From Lomentospora prolificans (taxonomy: Eukaryota > Ascomycota > Sordariomycetes > Microascales > Microascaceae): 64,000 bases of DNA. This document shows, one piece after another, positions 10,533 to 20,960 of the stretch. A model generated the notes under the pieces. The model did not search any database, had not been told where the DNA came from, and was given only the letters and a program-made list of their open reading frames with translations. The DNA is taken from assembly GCA_029532625.1 (NCBI GenBank), contig JARFXM010000003.1, forward strand, positions 3,286,001 to 3,350,000, in the 5' to 3' direction. Position 1 is the stretch's first letter. Each line of letters opens with the position of its first letter. Both the position numbers and the translations under genes were made by a program.

Positions 10533-13500
10533 ATCAATTAACCCATCATCTAATTACGCCCTGGACGCTTCCTGCGGATCGTTCTCCAGAACGGTCACTT
10601 CGATCCGTGGGAGGCCGGCCTTAATGACCAACACGGTTGTCAATTCAATGATGTCTTTTTTGATTTAGCGACAGGGATTTTAATGGGATTTTTAGACTGG
10701 GATGGATAGACGTGCGCTCTTCATTTCGGGGGATTAACTGGACAATACCTTTTGCAAACGGCGAACCGGTACATTATCGTTTTCTGCATCGCGACTTGAT
10801 GGAAATCGAGTCTGTTTCGTCAAATTTCGTCCCCGCACGCTTTGCAGGAGTCGTCGATTCAATTTCTTGTACTAGGTTGTTCGCATTGTCCGGACAAGAA
10901 CGTATGAGCCAAACGGGTCGCCACGGCACTTGTCCAAGTGTGTGCGGTCTCCCAGGGGAAAGTTTTTGGATACTTTTCAAGAATTTGCAGGATTTAGTCG
11001 GGTTTCTCGGTGGAGGAGGAGAAAGATTTCTTGACTGGATGTTGACGCGCGAGGAATCATCTGTTCTTTCGATCAAACAATAAGAAACTCGGTTTTGTTC
11101 TCTCCTGGCAACTCATATTTTCTGATTTTCTTCTCTGGGCAAGTGATTTGTGTTTTTACTCTTGGGGTCCTCTCGAGAGTTGGCCAATTACGAGTCCGTT
11201 GGTCGTCGGGCGTGTTTATGGTCTCTGTTAAGTGTTCCCAGTGCTCTCTGGTATCCATTGTACATAGATTCGTCAGTCTGTATACCTGAAGCATTGCCTG
11301 GAGGCCAGTTTTGGTCCGACAGTTTTCTTTTCCTGCAAACATTCGCCCTCATACGCGTAGACCATTTGTTAGTTTTGTGACTTGTGAGCGGCGCCTGGCC
11401 ATTGCGTACCCAGGTAGTCCGGTTGCCAGTACTACGATGATGTTGTTAAATTGACTCACTCAGTGGCGTGGATTGTCCCTCTCAACCTGCGTGCTCACAT
11501 GGTTCAAGGTAAAAAAAATCTCGTGCCAAGGACACTGACGACAGAAACAGAATATTATTGAGGCCACAGTCCGGTTTGGGACGGTCCGATTCCACTCGTC
11601 ACAGCTCATAACTACCAGTATGATGGGGATTTCTCTTCAAACACGCGATGAGCTGGCAAGGGGAGATTTGATAATTGCCCGAGTCCGCCCGGTATTCCCG
11701 AGAACGCTCAACATGCGAAAACAATAGCCTGCAGGTTTTTTCTCCTTCCTTGGTTTGCATACAGATATTTCCTTACACCTCAACTACAAAGTAGCTGCAT
11801 GTCTTGCGATGATCTTTTTGCTCTCTTTCCTTTTTGCGCTGCTTCGGACTGTAGATGTTGCCTGATTAGTGATGACCTGCCGATCTGCTCGTGCACAGTC
11901 AAAACACACAATCCTTATTCATTGTTTCTAGGTTGGCTGCCAAATTTCATTAATTTGAGAAGGCTGTTTCCCGGATTTTGCGCTTTGGGAGCTATAAGAT
12001 CCTCTTTATGATCAGAGCAAAGGAACGAGGGGAGTTTACTTGTGACGATTGTCTCGAGCCGGAAATTTTCAATGCGGGTTCGGGTGAAAGTGAATCAGGT
12101 CAAAGTGAATCAGGTACAAATCGTCCTTGATTGGATAGAGGAAGGGTTCACTGCGACAACGGATGCGCGGTTTAAAAGCGGAAGGGGCGGGGCCAAGAGC
12201 TTGGAGGCACCTACCTCCCCATGGTTGTCGGTTCATTATGTGTGGTACCCGGTGCCGATCTTGTATTTACTGTATGTATTATAATATTATTTAAGGATCA
12301 CATAAGAAGAAAGAAGAAGATTTACCGATCGGCCGCCTTCTCTTCTCCAGTAAGGATATGGCGGCATCTGCTTTTCGTTCTTCTCTGGGTGGACTATTTT
12401 TGTCTCGTAACCAACCGTAGGCCTGTTGCCACCCGAAGGCCTGGCTAGCTGCTCGACACGTGTACTGTGGCAGCACGGCCAGGTTCAACGATTCGTGGGC
12501 AGCGCCAGCTGGCGCTACGAGGCGTGCCTCTGTAGCTCACTGAAAAGGCGTGCGGTGTCAATGGGTCTATCCTGCACAGATTGGTATGATGCGCTGGCTG
12601 CCCAACACTACTGATGAGTGGCCAGCCTAATAGCACAACCACGGCCAGCAGGCCCTCCATTCACCACAGCCACAGCCAGGCCCAGCGCGGCGTTTAACAT
12701 ACAAATCGAAGGCTTCATGTTATCAATTTTATCGGATAGGGCTCCTGATGGGAACGCCCCAAGCACCAAGAGAAATTCCCAGCTCAGCGCTTCTGGGTGC
12801 ATATGTGGATTCATGGGGAGCTCTATGATGGCACGTTTGCTCAGAATATCAGTTAACCATGGGCAGCGCCGGCGCTCCTCGTGTCTAAGTGCCGCCAGGC
12901 AAGCTACGCATACGCTAGACGATCGATAGTGGGTTCTGATGACGCCGTCGAACGCCAAGACAAGTTTGCACGGCATCTCGCGTCGTCCCTTTATCGTGAC
13001 GGAGACTTCGCTGGCTGGATTGGTAGAGAATGGATTCCGCCCTATCCGTCATAGTGATGCTTGCGCTCGACGGCCTCAAGGTCCACCACACTGGCACAAG
13101 GAGATTCGAAAAAGCACACTGGACATCCCGAAGGAATACGAAGAACTATTATTACATGCCAGGAAACGGGAATGCACCGTGATCATTCGGGCCAGAAAGT
13201 GCTGGTCCCGAATCTGTCTGTTGCTGGTTAGCTTGCTCTTCTCGGGTCGAACAGCTCGCTGCCCGTAAGCTCAGCGCTGTTCCAACGAGAGGCTGAAGAT
13301 TGTGCAACCTTGCCAGTGTCAGGACCGTCACTACCAGTGTGGTAGTTTATCATGTTGGCTGCTTGATTTTATTTTCCTCGTGCTTGTGCGACATCTTCGG
13401 AAAGGACAATTTCCAGGATGACAATCATGCCAATTTTATTGCATGTCAGTTGGTGCCAGGGTGTTTAGCTGGATCGGATGGACCCCTCAACGAGTGAGCT

Positions 13501-13964
13501 TCCCTCAACCCCATCATGGGCCGATCGCCTCGGTAAACCATGACCGGGAAGTGCGCGGGGCTCCACGAAATCCGGGGAAACGGAGAGGGCTTTCTATTTG
13601 GAGCGCAGTAGCCAAAACGATGAGCTACCGCCGCGGCCAATCGACCACGAGAATGTGGCGGGAAGGTGCGGAGGATCACTAAGGAGTGCCGTGCAAGCGC
13701 TCTGGAATTAGCATAGCTGGCCATGGCCATAGCGTGCGGCGTGCGGGGAAACGGAACTTGATGGCTGGAAGCCAGGTTGGACCATCGGGCATGTTTCTGG
13801 GGCCACGGTTAATTGAAACCCTCACCGATTAATAGGACGTAGCTACGATATCAGCCATCGAAATTCCCTTTTGAAGCTTCAGAAATTATACTGCAAAAGG
13901 GGAGAAAAGAGCAATTGGCGTGGTGATTTTTCCCCGGCCCGAACTAGACAACGATAAACTAATA
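10533..13964. other. 3.4-kb intergenic region
   Basis: It holds the 3' region of the GPI-anchored protein gene and the upstream region of the acyl-CoA synthetase. No frame has recognisable protein content. A 15-nt direct repeat (GTGAATCAGGT core, two copies) lies near 12089-12115 and a CTGGCTGG at 13011-13018. Confidence 0.5.
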
Positions 13965-16328
13965 ATGTCTGGTGGCGACGACTTGCATCCGCAGGACGAG
14001 GTCCTCTATCATTCACTCAACGATCCCAGGAGCTTCTGGGCTCACCAAGCGGAGCATCTACACTGGCACAAGAAACCCTCCTCTGTCCTGGACATTTCGG
14101 AGAAGAGACTGAGGTCGGGTGTTACCCATGATACATGGACCTGGTTCCCAGACGGCGAGATCTCGACGTGTTATAATTGCGTCGACCGTCATGTTCTCAA
14201 TGGCCATGGGAGTTCACCTGCCATCTTCTACGACAGCCCCGTCACCGGGACGAAGAAGACTATCACCTATGCTGAGCTGCTTCGCGAGGTGGAGACCCTT
14301 GCCGGCGTGTTGAGGGCAGAGGGAGTTAAGCGTGGTGATGTAGTCCTAGTTTACAGTACGTCGATTGTCATCCTCCCCGTCTCCGTTCGCGAGCAAACTC
14401 CTTCGGCGCTCCCAAAACGATGTAGAAAAGAGCTGTCACTGACTCCGCCCTCCTTAGTGCCAATGATACCCGAGGCCTTGATTGGCATTCTAGCGATCAA
14501 CAGATTGGGAGCTATCCACGCCGTAGTATTCGGGGGCTTTGCTTCTAACGCTCTTGCCCAGCGTATCGACGCATGTCATCCTGTGGCGATTCTCACTGCT
14601 TCTTGTGGGGTCGATGGAGCGAAGCCGCCGATTCCCTACAAGCCGCTCGTCGAGGAAGCTATCAAATTAGCCAGCCATAAGCCAAACAGGACCCTTGTGT
14701 GGCAGCGCCCTCAGTCTCAATGGCAGCCGGTCGACGAGCGATCGGGGCAGGGAGACTGGGGAGTTCTTGTAGAGAAGGCGAAAAAGCAGGACGTCAAGGC
14801 CGAGTGCGTGCCAGTGAAGAGTACGGATCCCATTTACATTATTCATACTAGTGGCACTACTGGGTCACCAAAGGGGGTCTTGCGAGACGCCGGTGGACAT
14901 GCGGTTGGATTGCATCTGTCGATCAGTTACCTATTCAACATCCACGGCCCGGGTTGTGTGTCGTTCACTGCTAGTGATGTCGGCTGGGTTGTTGGGCATT
15001 CGGTGAGTTGACTTGCCTTGCATTAGAGGCTGCATCGTATTCTCCACGGTTTCGTGAACTAATGGGTGGGCAGTATATTCTTTATGGACCGCTTCTCACT
15101 GGTGCCGCTACGGTACTCTACGAAGGCAAACCCATTGGAACACCAGACGCCTCAGCTTTTTGGCGCATTGTAGAGGAGTACAAAGTTAATACCATGTTTA
15201 CCGCGCCGACTGCACTCCGTGCTATCAAGAGAGATGACCCGGAAAATAAGCAACTTGGGCAAATTGGGGCTCGTGGAGGGCTCAAGTCTCTAAAGGCACT
15301 TTTCCTTGCAGGTGAACGATCGGAGCCCTCCCTCATTTCCATGTACCAGGATCTTTTGACACAATACGGTGCCAAGGAAGCACACGTCATCGACAATTGG
15401 TGGTCAACGGAAGTCGGGTCACCTATCACCGGAAGAGCTCTTGTCCCTCATGTCGGTAAGGATCGCAAGACGGATCAGAGGGATCACCCGCCTCTGAAGA
15501 TCAAACCAGGAAGCGCGGGCAAGGCCATGCCCGGCTTCGATGTTCGGATCGTAGATGACCACGGCAAGGAGGTCCCCAGGGGCGAGATGGGTAACATTGT
15601 CCTTGCTCTGCCCCTTGCGCCCACTGGATTCCGGACGCTTTGGCAGGATGAAGAGAGGTTCTACAATGGTTATCTCAAGCGGTTCCAAGGCCAATGGCTC
15701 GACACCGGCGACTCGGGTTGGATCGATCCGGAGGGCTACGTGCATGTCATGAGTAGGAACGACGACGTCCTGAACGTCAGCGCTCACCGTTTGTCTAGTG
15801 GTATGATGATATCCTTTAGCCTACGTTTCCTCCGAGTGTTTCTCTCACGTTTCTTACTACGAGCCTACGCTAAGGAAGACTATAGGAAGTATTGAGCAAG
15901 CCATTACGAGTCACCACCTAGTGGCAGAAGCTTGCGTTGTCGGAATTCCTGACGAGCTCAAGGCGCAGCTTCCCTTTGCGTTTGTTACTCTGCTTACGCC
16001 GGATCATCCTAAGGCTGCGATTCCGGACAAAAAACTGGCAGACGAGATCCAGAATCTCGTCCGCACCCAAGTCGGTGCCATTGCCACGCTTGGGGGGATT
16101 ATCCAGGGCAAGGGGATGATTCCGAAGACGCGATCCGGCAAGACGCTAAGGCGCGTGCTACGGGAGCTGCTAGAGAATGCAGTGCATGGTGAGTTTGAGA
16201 AGGAAGTGCAAGTGCCGTCCACCATTGAGGATGCCGGGGCTGTCAGGGTTGCCAGGGCCAAGGTTAAAGAGTATTTTGCGGAGAAGGGCCAGAGTCATCG
16301 GCCTGTCGAGACCCGGGCGAAGCTGTAG
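13965..16328 (+). CDS. Short-chain acyl-CoA synthetase (AMP-binding; propionyl/acetyl-CoA synthetase-like)
   Basis: Adenylate-forming enzyme that activates a short-chain acid to its CoA thioester through an acyl-AMP. Exons 13965-14355, 14458-15002, 15074-15800 and 15886-16328 give 701 residues. Visible landmarks: an acetyl-CoA-synthetase N-terminal region ('FWAHQAEHLHWHKKPSSVLD'), the P-loop-like 'TSGTTGSPKGV' (about 261-271), 'NWWSTEVGSP', 'LDTGD' (about 520) and the C-terminal catalytic lysine in 'PKTRSGKTLRR' (about 639). The 'YIIHTSGTTGSPKGVLRDAGGHAVGL' pattern and 'RDDP' region resemble the ACSS3 propionyl-CoA synthetase branch more than cytosolic acetyl-CoA synthetase. No clear peroxisomal signal ends the protein ('ETRAKL'; AKL is a weak PTS1 variant and might act as one). 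The first ATG in frame was chosen. Substrate is inferred. Confidence 0.9.
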
Positions 16329-17039
16329 ATTGCTCTCTGCGGACGTTTTGTCGCCAACAAGGATGTGCTTGCGTTAAAAATGAGGATGCAATTGTTCTCT
16401 TTGGTGCGAACGGGAATGGAGTGGAACATGTTAGTTGATCACCTAAGTGGTATGCCGAGATCTCTGTCGCCTGTGGTGTCGAGTAGAGAGAATCGGCCGG
16501 TTCCTCTGTGATGTCGGATCAATTGGTGGCCAAGTATTAAATTGAAGGTCCAGCGCCATGTTTCGTGTCGATGCGTGTTTGTGGCTCGCGGCTTCCTGAT
16601 CCTGGACAAGTCTAATTAAGGTGGGAAGGTAGGTTCAACTGGGGCATCAACTGTAGGGTTGCTACGCCAACAGACAAACAAATTTCGTCTCAATTTAGCC
16701 CACACAAAAATGCACCTTTCCCAAGCCGGCGTTTCCAACGGCTAAGCAAGGATCTATTGACACCCACCGCTGGTGTCCTGTGCCCATCGCATCGCCATCT
16801 TTGGCCGTTCTGGAAAATAAACGATAAACACTTGACATCTTGTAATTCCGAAGAATTGAAGCGCCACCAGATCTGAATTTCCCCACGAAAGAAATCTGGG
16901 GTATTCGCCTCTTTACACCTTTTCGAAATTCTCGAAGCGTCCGGGTCGTAGATCCCTGTTGCATTTAATCCCCGAGGATAATTTGAAAACTCGCCCCTTA
17001 AAATCGTCTGCGAGCCACACCGACTAAAAGTCGACTAGC
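16329..17039. other. 711-bp intergenic region
   Basis: Spacer between two genes in the same direction. It must hold the 3' end of the acyl-CoA synthetase transcript and the promoter of the coiled-coil gene. No clear TATA box, RNA gene or coding frame is visible. Confidence 0.5.
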
Positions 17040-19265
17040 ATGGCTTCCGCTCCACTGTCCCCGGCACACGATTCGACCCTCAACATCGCAACACCACAGA
17101 CGTCGACGACGACGACGACGAGTCTACGCCAAAACACCTACGAGGTGACGGCCTTCACCACCACATCGACGCCGACAGGGACAGCCCAGCCCTCAATTAC
17201 CACGGATATCCCCAGCTTGGCTTCCGTGCTTAGCCCCCGCGACCCAGACAATCTCCGCGTTGCCGCCGCCTCCCCCGCCAACAAGGAAAACGTAATGTCC
17301 CCTTCGCCCAGCAAGATGACGCGGCATTCGCGTGTGCTTTCGGGAACCGAGCTGTCGCCTCTCAAGATCCTGTCCGAGGCGAGATCTAAGAGCGGCTCGC
17401 CCGATTCCGCCGCCACGAACGATTCTGCCGCGTCTCCTTCTGCACCCACCGTGTCCACCGTCAGGAGCCCTAGGAAGGTTCTATCGCCCGTCAAGAGGTT
17501 TCCCATCAAGGTCAGGCCGCCCGGTGCTGATGTGGAAGCTACACCAAAGCCCGCCGCCAAGGAGCGGACGTTGACGATTGACGAAGCCCTGAGGGATAAT
17601 GCGGGCTTGCAGAGGGCGATTCAGATATTCGAGGATGAGAACGATAGCCCCCTAGAGGATGACGACGACACTCTGAATTTTGGAGCCAGTGCTACTTCCA
17701 CTATACCCGAATTCAGTGACGAGGCCGCAGGCCCAGACGACACCATGGTCAGCACTTTTAGCACATTTTCCGCCGTTCCCAGCATGACCACGTTTGCAAA
17801 TCTGCACAACAGCGCCACGAAGCAGTCATTCATGGGTGAGGCTACTCCACGGGCGAGCGCCCGGACACACCGCGCCAATGCTCCCGAGACCATTCCAGAG
17901 ACGGGCAATACCACGAATCTCCTCATGGAATTCACTGAGCAGCTTCGCTTCCCACAAAAGACGCCTAGCCAGCGCGCAAGCATGCACCAGTTTAACCCCG
18001 CTGCCGGTGGTCCTCCTTCAACCCCCGGCCGCTCCTCGGTCAATCTCATTGACTTTGATATTCCCCCGATGCCGACGCCGCGCAGCATCCCGAGCATCAC
18101 GCCCCGTGAGCTCGAGAGCCTCAAGTCCAACTTTCTCTCGGAAATTAGTAGTCTTAAGGCCTCGCTGAGCGGGAAAGAGGCTGAAGTGCACTCCCTTAAG
18201 GCGGCTGTCGCTGATGCGGAGCGCCGCGCTGGCGAGAGCATGGAACAACTTCGTGAGGAACGGTCTACGAGGGAACATCTCTCCGCTGAGAAGGATGGGT
18301 GGGAGAAGCGTGGCCGCGAGATGGAATCCGTGCTCAGGAAGGTCAAGGATGAGATTGTTCTTAACCAGAGGGAAAGGGAAGAGCTGGAGATTAAATTGGA
18401 CGAGAGTGAGAAGCGACGCGAGGCCGCCGAGATGATGGCTCAAGAAGCCGAGAGCAAAATTGCGGGAATGAAGGCCGGCAAGGCCACAGAGGAGAGGGAG
18501 CGTGCCGCTGCCGGCGATAAAACCCCCGTAAGTGCCTCAGCAACCGCGAAGGAGGTCGAGATCGCCGTCGAGAGGGTAGCCCGCGAGCTACACGCCCTCT
18601 ACAAGAGCAAGCATGAAACCAAGGTCACCGCGCTCAAGAAGAGCTACGAGAACAGGTGGGAAAAGCGTGTGCGCGAGCTCGAGGCCAAGATCGAAGAGCT
18701 CGCCGACGACAACGAGAGGCTCCGGATGGGCCGCGACGCCACCATGACCCGGGTGGACCCCAACCAGGTGGCCATCGATGAGGAGCGCAAGGCCCAGCTA
18801 GCAAAGGACTCGGCGCAGATCAAGGAGCTCGAGGCCGAGATTGAGAAGCTCGAGGCCGTTGTGTCGACGGTGAAGATGGACAACTCGGAGCTGAGGCAGC
18901 TCCTCGAGCAGGAGCGAGTGGAGAAGGGCGAGCTCGTCCAAGTGGCCGAGGAGCTCATGGCCATGCAACAGAGTTTTGTGGCGCCGCCTGACACGGCCGC
19001 GAAACCGGCCGCAAGAGGACCCGCGCCATCCGCCCTCAGGACCCCAGCGGCGAATAGGCATTCGATGATTGAGGCCCCCAGGAGCGCTACTAAGTCGGGC
19101 CTCAGGGCTCCCGGGTCGTATGCGGCGGCCGAGTCCAAGATTGGACGTTCGGCGGTACACGAGAGGACGAAGAGCAGTGGCATCGGAGGTCTTCCGAGGC
19201 CGAGGAGTGGTATCATGAGCTCGATTGAGAAGATGGGCAACTATAGAGGGCGAGGAGGAGACTAA
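17040..19265 (+). CDS. Coiled-coil protein of unknown function, probable cell-cycle substrate
   Basis: Intronless, 741 residues. I do not recognise a named family. The N-terminal 330 residues are Ser/Thr/Pro-rich and disordered, with many SP/TP sites: 'SPSKMTRHSRVLSG', 'LSPLKIL' and 'VLSPVKRFPIKV', all CDK-like. An acidic segment (about 200-215, EDENDSPLEDDDD) follows. Residues about 360-480 and 500-645 are long heptad-rich helices (for example 'LKASLSGKEAEVHSLKAAVADAE', split by a short linker near 488-500). The tail is basic and Ser/Pro-rich with 'GLPRPRSGIMSSIEKM', reminiscent of microtubule-binding tails. Architecture suggests a spindle-, septum- or cytoskeleton-associated scaffold controlled by phosphorylation, but that is inference. 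The start is the first ATG and has an A at -3. It converges with the quinone oxidoreductase gene. Confidence 0.8.
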   Translation: MASAPLSPAHDSTLNIATPQTSTTTTTSLRQNTYEVTAFTTTSTPTGTAQPSITTDIPSLASVLSPRDPDNLRVAAASPANKENVMSPSPSKMTRHSRVLSGTELSPLKILSEARSKSGSPDSAATNDSAASPSAPTVSTVRSPRKVLSPVKRFPIKVRPPGADVEATPKPAAKERTLTIDEALRDNAGLQRAIQIFEDENDSPLEDDDDTLNFGASATSTIPEFSDEAAGPDDTMVSTFSTFSAVPSMTTFANLHNSATKQSFMGEATPRASARTHRANAPETIPETGNTTNLLMEFTEQLRFPQKTPSQRASMHQFNPAAGGPPSTPGRSSVNLIDFDIPPMPTPRSIPSITPRELESLKSNFLSEISSLKASLSGKEAEVHSLKAAVADAERRAGESMEQLREERSTREHLSAEKDGWEKRGREMESVLRKVKDEIVLNQREREELEIKLDESEKRREAAEMMAQEAESKIAGMKAGKATEERERAAAGDKTPVSASATAKEVEIAVERVARELHALYKSKHETKVTALKKSYENRWEKRVRELEAKIEELADDNERLRMGRDATMTRVDPNQVAIDEERKAQLAKDSAQIKELEAEIEKLEAVVSTVKMDNSELRQLLEQERVEKGELVQVAEELMAMQQSFVAPPDTAAKPAARGPAPSALRTPAANRHSMIEAPRSATKSGLRAPGSYAAAESKIGRSAVHERTKSSGIGGLPRPRSGIMSSIEKMGNYRGRGGD

Positions 19266-19316
19266 GGTAGCTTGGGTGTTGGGCAGGGATTGGAAAAAAA
19301 AGTCACAACCCAAGTT

Positions 19317-19358
<42 letters not shown>

Positions 19359-19710
19359 TTCTTTCTTTTTCTCTCTCTCTTTCTCACTTTCTCTCACTCT
19401 CTCACTCTCTCTCTTTTCACTTATGAGAGCAGTTTCATGCACATTGCTCATAACTAGGGGGACGGATACTGGGAAGGGGATGCGTTATGAGATTCACGAA
19501 GACCTGGACTTCTCTCATGTACTCTACGTTCGCATATATGGATTCCGGGTGTCAAGGCGTGAAAATGGGGTTGAATTACTTATGTCTCTCTCCTCTGTCG
19601 ATAATACGCTTGAGTTACACATGACCGCATGTGGTCTTGTTTCTAACACGATCTACGTCAGGCCGTATTGATCAACCTCAAAGTCTGGATCCGGGCTTCG
19701 GCTTCGGCAG
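19266..19710. other. Convergent spacer with a T36 run and CT microsatellite
   Basis: 445 bp between two convergent stop codons. It contains 36 consecutive T (19320-19355), then an imperfect CT/CTTT microsatellite to about 19417. The run lies 55 bp after the coiled-coil gene stop. Confidence 0.7.
19320..19417. repeat. Poly-T (36) plus CT-rich microsatellite
   Basis: Read directly: T at 19320-19355, then a C/T-only stretch with CTTT and CTCT units broken by a few A. It is likely hypermutable and a marker candidate. The length may be affected by sequencing error. Confidence 0.85.
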
Positions 19711-20960
19711 TCATTCCCAGGGTATAGTGCAGACAATCTTGCCCTTATTCTTGTTTCCCTCCATGATCTGGTGAGCCTTCTGAATGTCGTCCCATGGCAA
19801 CACCGTATCGATGAGGACGCGCAGTTGGCCCGACTCAAAATCAGGAAGATATTCCTCGAGCGCGTCCCTCAGCTTGCGCTGATACGCCTCGTCCCTGCTC
19901 CTCAGTGTGCTCCCCTCGATGCGAACCCTCTTGTACAATAGGGCTGAGATATCCAAGTTCTCCACCTTGGGTCCGCTGAGAAGAGCCAGCAACACGATCC
20001 TGCCGTCCCGCGCTACGACGTCGATGTTCTTCTGGAAGTAGTTTGCGCCGACGAAGTCGACGACAACGTCAACACCCTTTCCGCCCGTGGCCTCGCGGAC
20101 GCCCTCGACCCAGTCGTCGGAGTGGTAGTTAAAGGCCTTGGTGACGCCCAGCTCCGAGGTGATGTAGTCCACCTTTTCGGGGGTGCCGACCGTAGCGAAG
20201 ATGTGGGAGGCTCCAAGGCGGCGGGAGAGCTGGATGCCGGCTACGGAGACGCCCGAGGCGCCGGCGTGCCAGAGGATGGATTTACCTTGGGAGAATTGAC
20301 TGATGAGGTTGAGGGCTTGGGTTGCGGTGATCCATGTCTTGGGACCTGTGTCAGACTTGCTTTTCGAATTTCCAATGCTTTTTGAGTTTGCAGGCAGGAT
20401 TCGCGCAGGGACCAAAAGAAAAAAAAAAGATGGGGGTACGAAGAAATAAAGATGCCGCTCACCTCTGGGATGCCGGCGGCCACCTCCCACGACATGGCCT
20501 TGGGCTTCTTGAGCAACATGCCCGTGCTCACGGCAATGTACTCGGCGTACGCGCCGCCATACGCTAGCCCAAACACCTCGTCCCCGACCTCGAACTTGTG
20601 CTGGGAAGAGTCCTCCATGTCGGCGTCACGGGGGCCAAGGGAATGCACCACGCCGCTGAACTCGACACCGAGGGTGGCCGGGGCCTGGGGCGGGACGGGA
20701 TACTTGCCGTTGCGCTGGATGATGTCCATGCGGTTGATGCCAAAGGCCCTGACGCGGACGAGGGCCTGACCCTTTGCGGGCTCGGGTGTCTTTACATCGG
20801 GGTTGATGAACAGGCACTCGAGAGGACCTGAGCCGCCTTTGATGTCTAGTGAAGGGGGAGACGGGGAAGTTTGCCTGTTAGACCGAGGTCACTGAAGATG
20901 AGGGGGGGGTCTTAGTTTGCCGGGGGGGGCGAGGGGGGAACGGGTACCAATAGCTTTCAT
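19711..20960 (-). CDS. Quinone oxidoreductase, zeta-crystallin/PIG3 type (MDR superfamily)
   Basis: NADPH-dependent medium-chain reductase likely to reduce quinones or enones in the cytosol. Exons 20960-20948 (only 13 nt), 20845-20463 and 20337-19711 give 340 residues, normal for the PIG3 (TP53I3) branch. The N-terminus reads MKAIDIKGGSGPLEC..., then 'GINRMDIIQRNGKYP' and 'LGVEFSGVV' of the GroES-like domain, 'GIPETWITATQAL', and the nucleotide-binding 'HAGASGVSVAG' (156-166) of the Rossmann fold, ending 'GKIVCTIPWE'. The first exon is deduced from the only ATG that splices in phase (ATG AAA GCT ATT G|GT). The second intron must use an AAG acceptor (20338) to join 'PE' and 'TWITATQAL'. The first intron is C-rich on the sense strand. 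It converges with the coiled-coil gene. Family assignment is secure; exon 1 is inferred. Confidence 0.9.
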
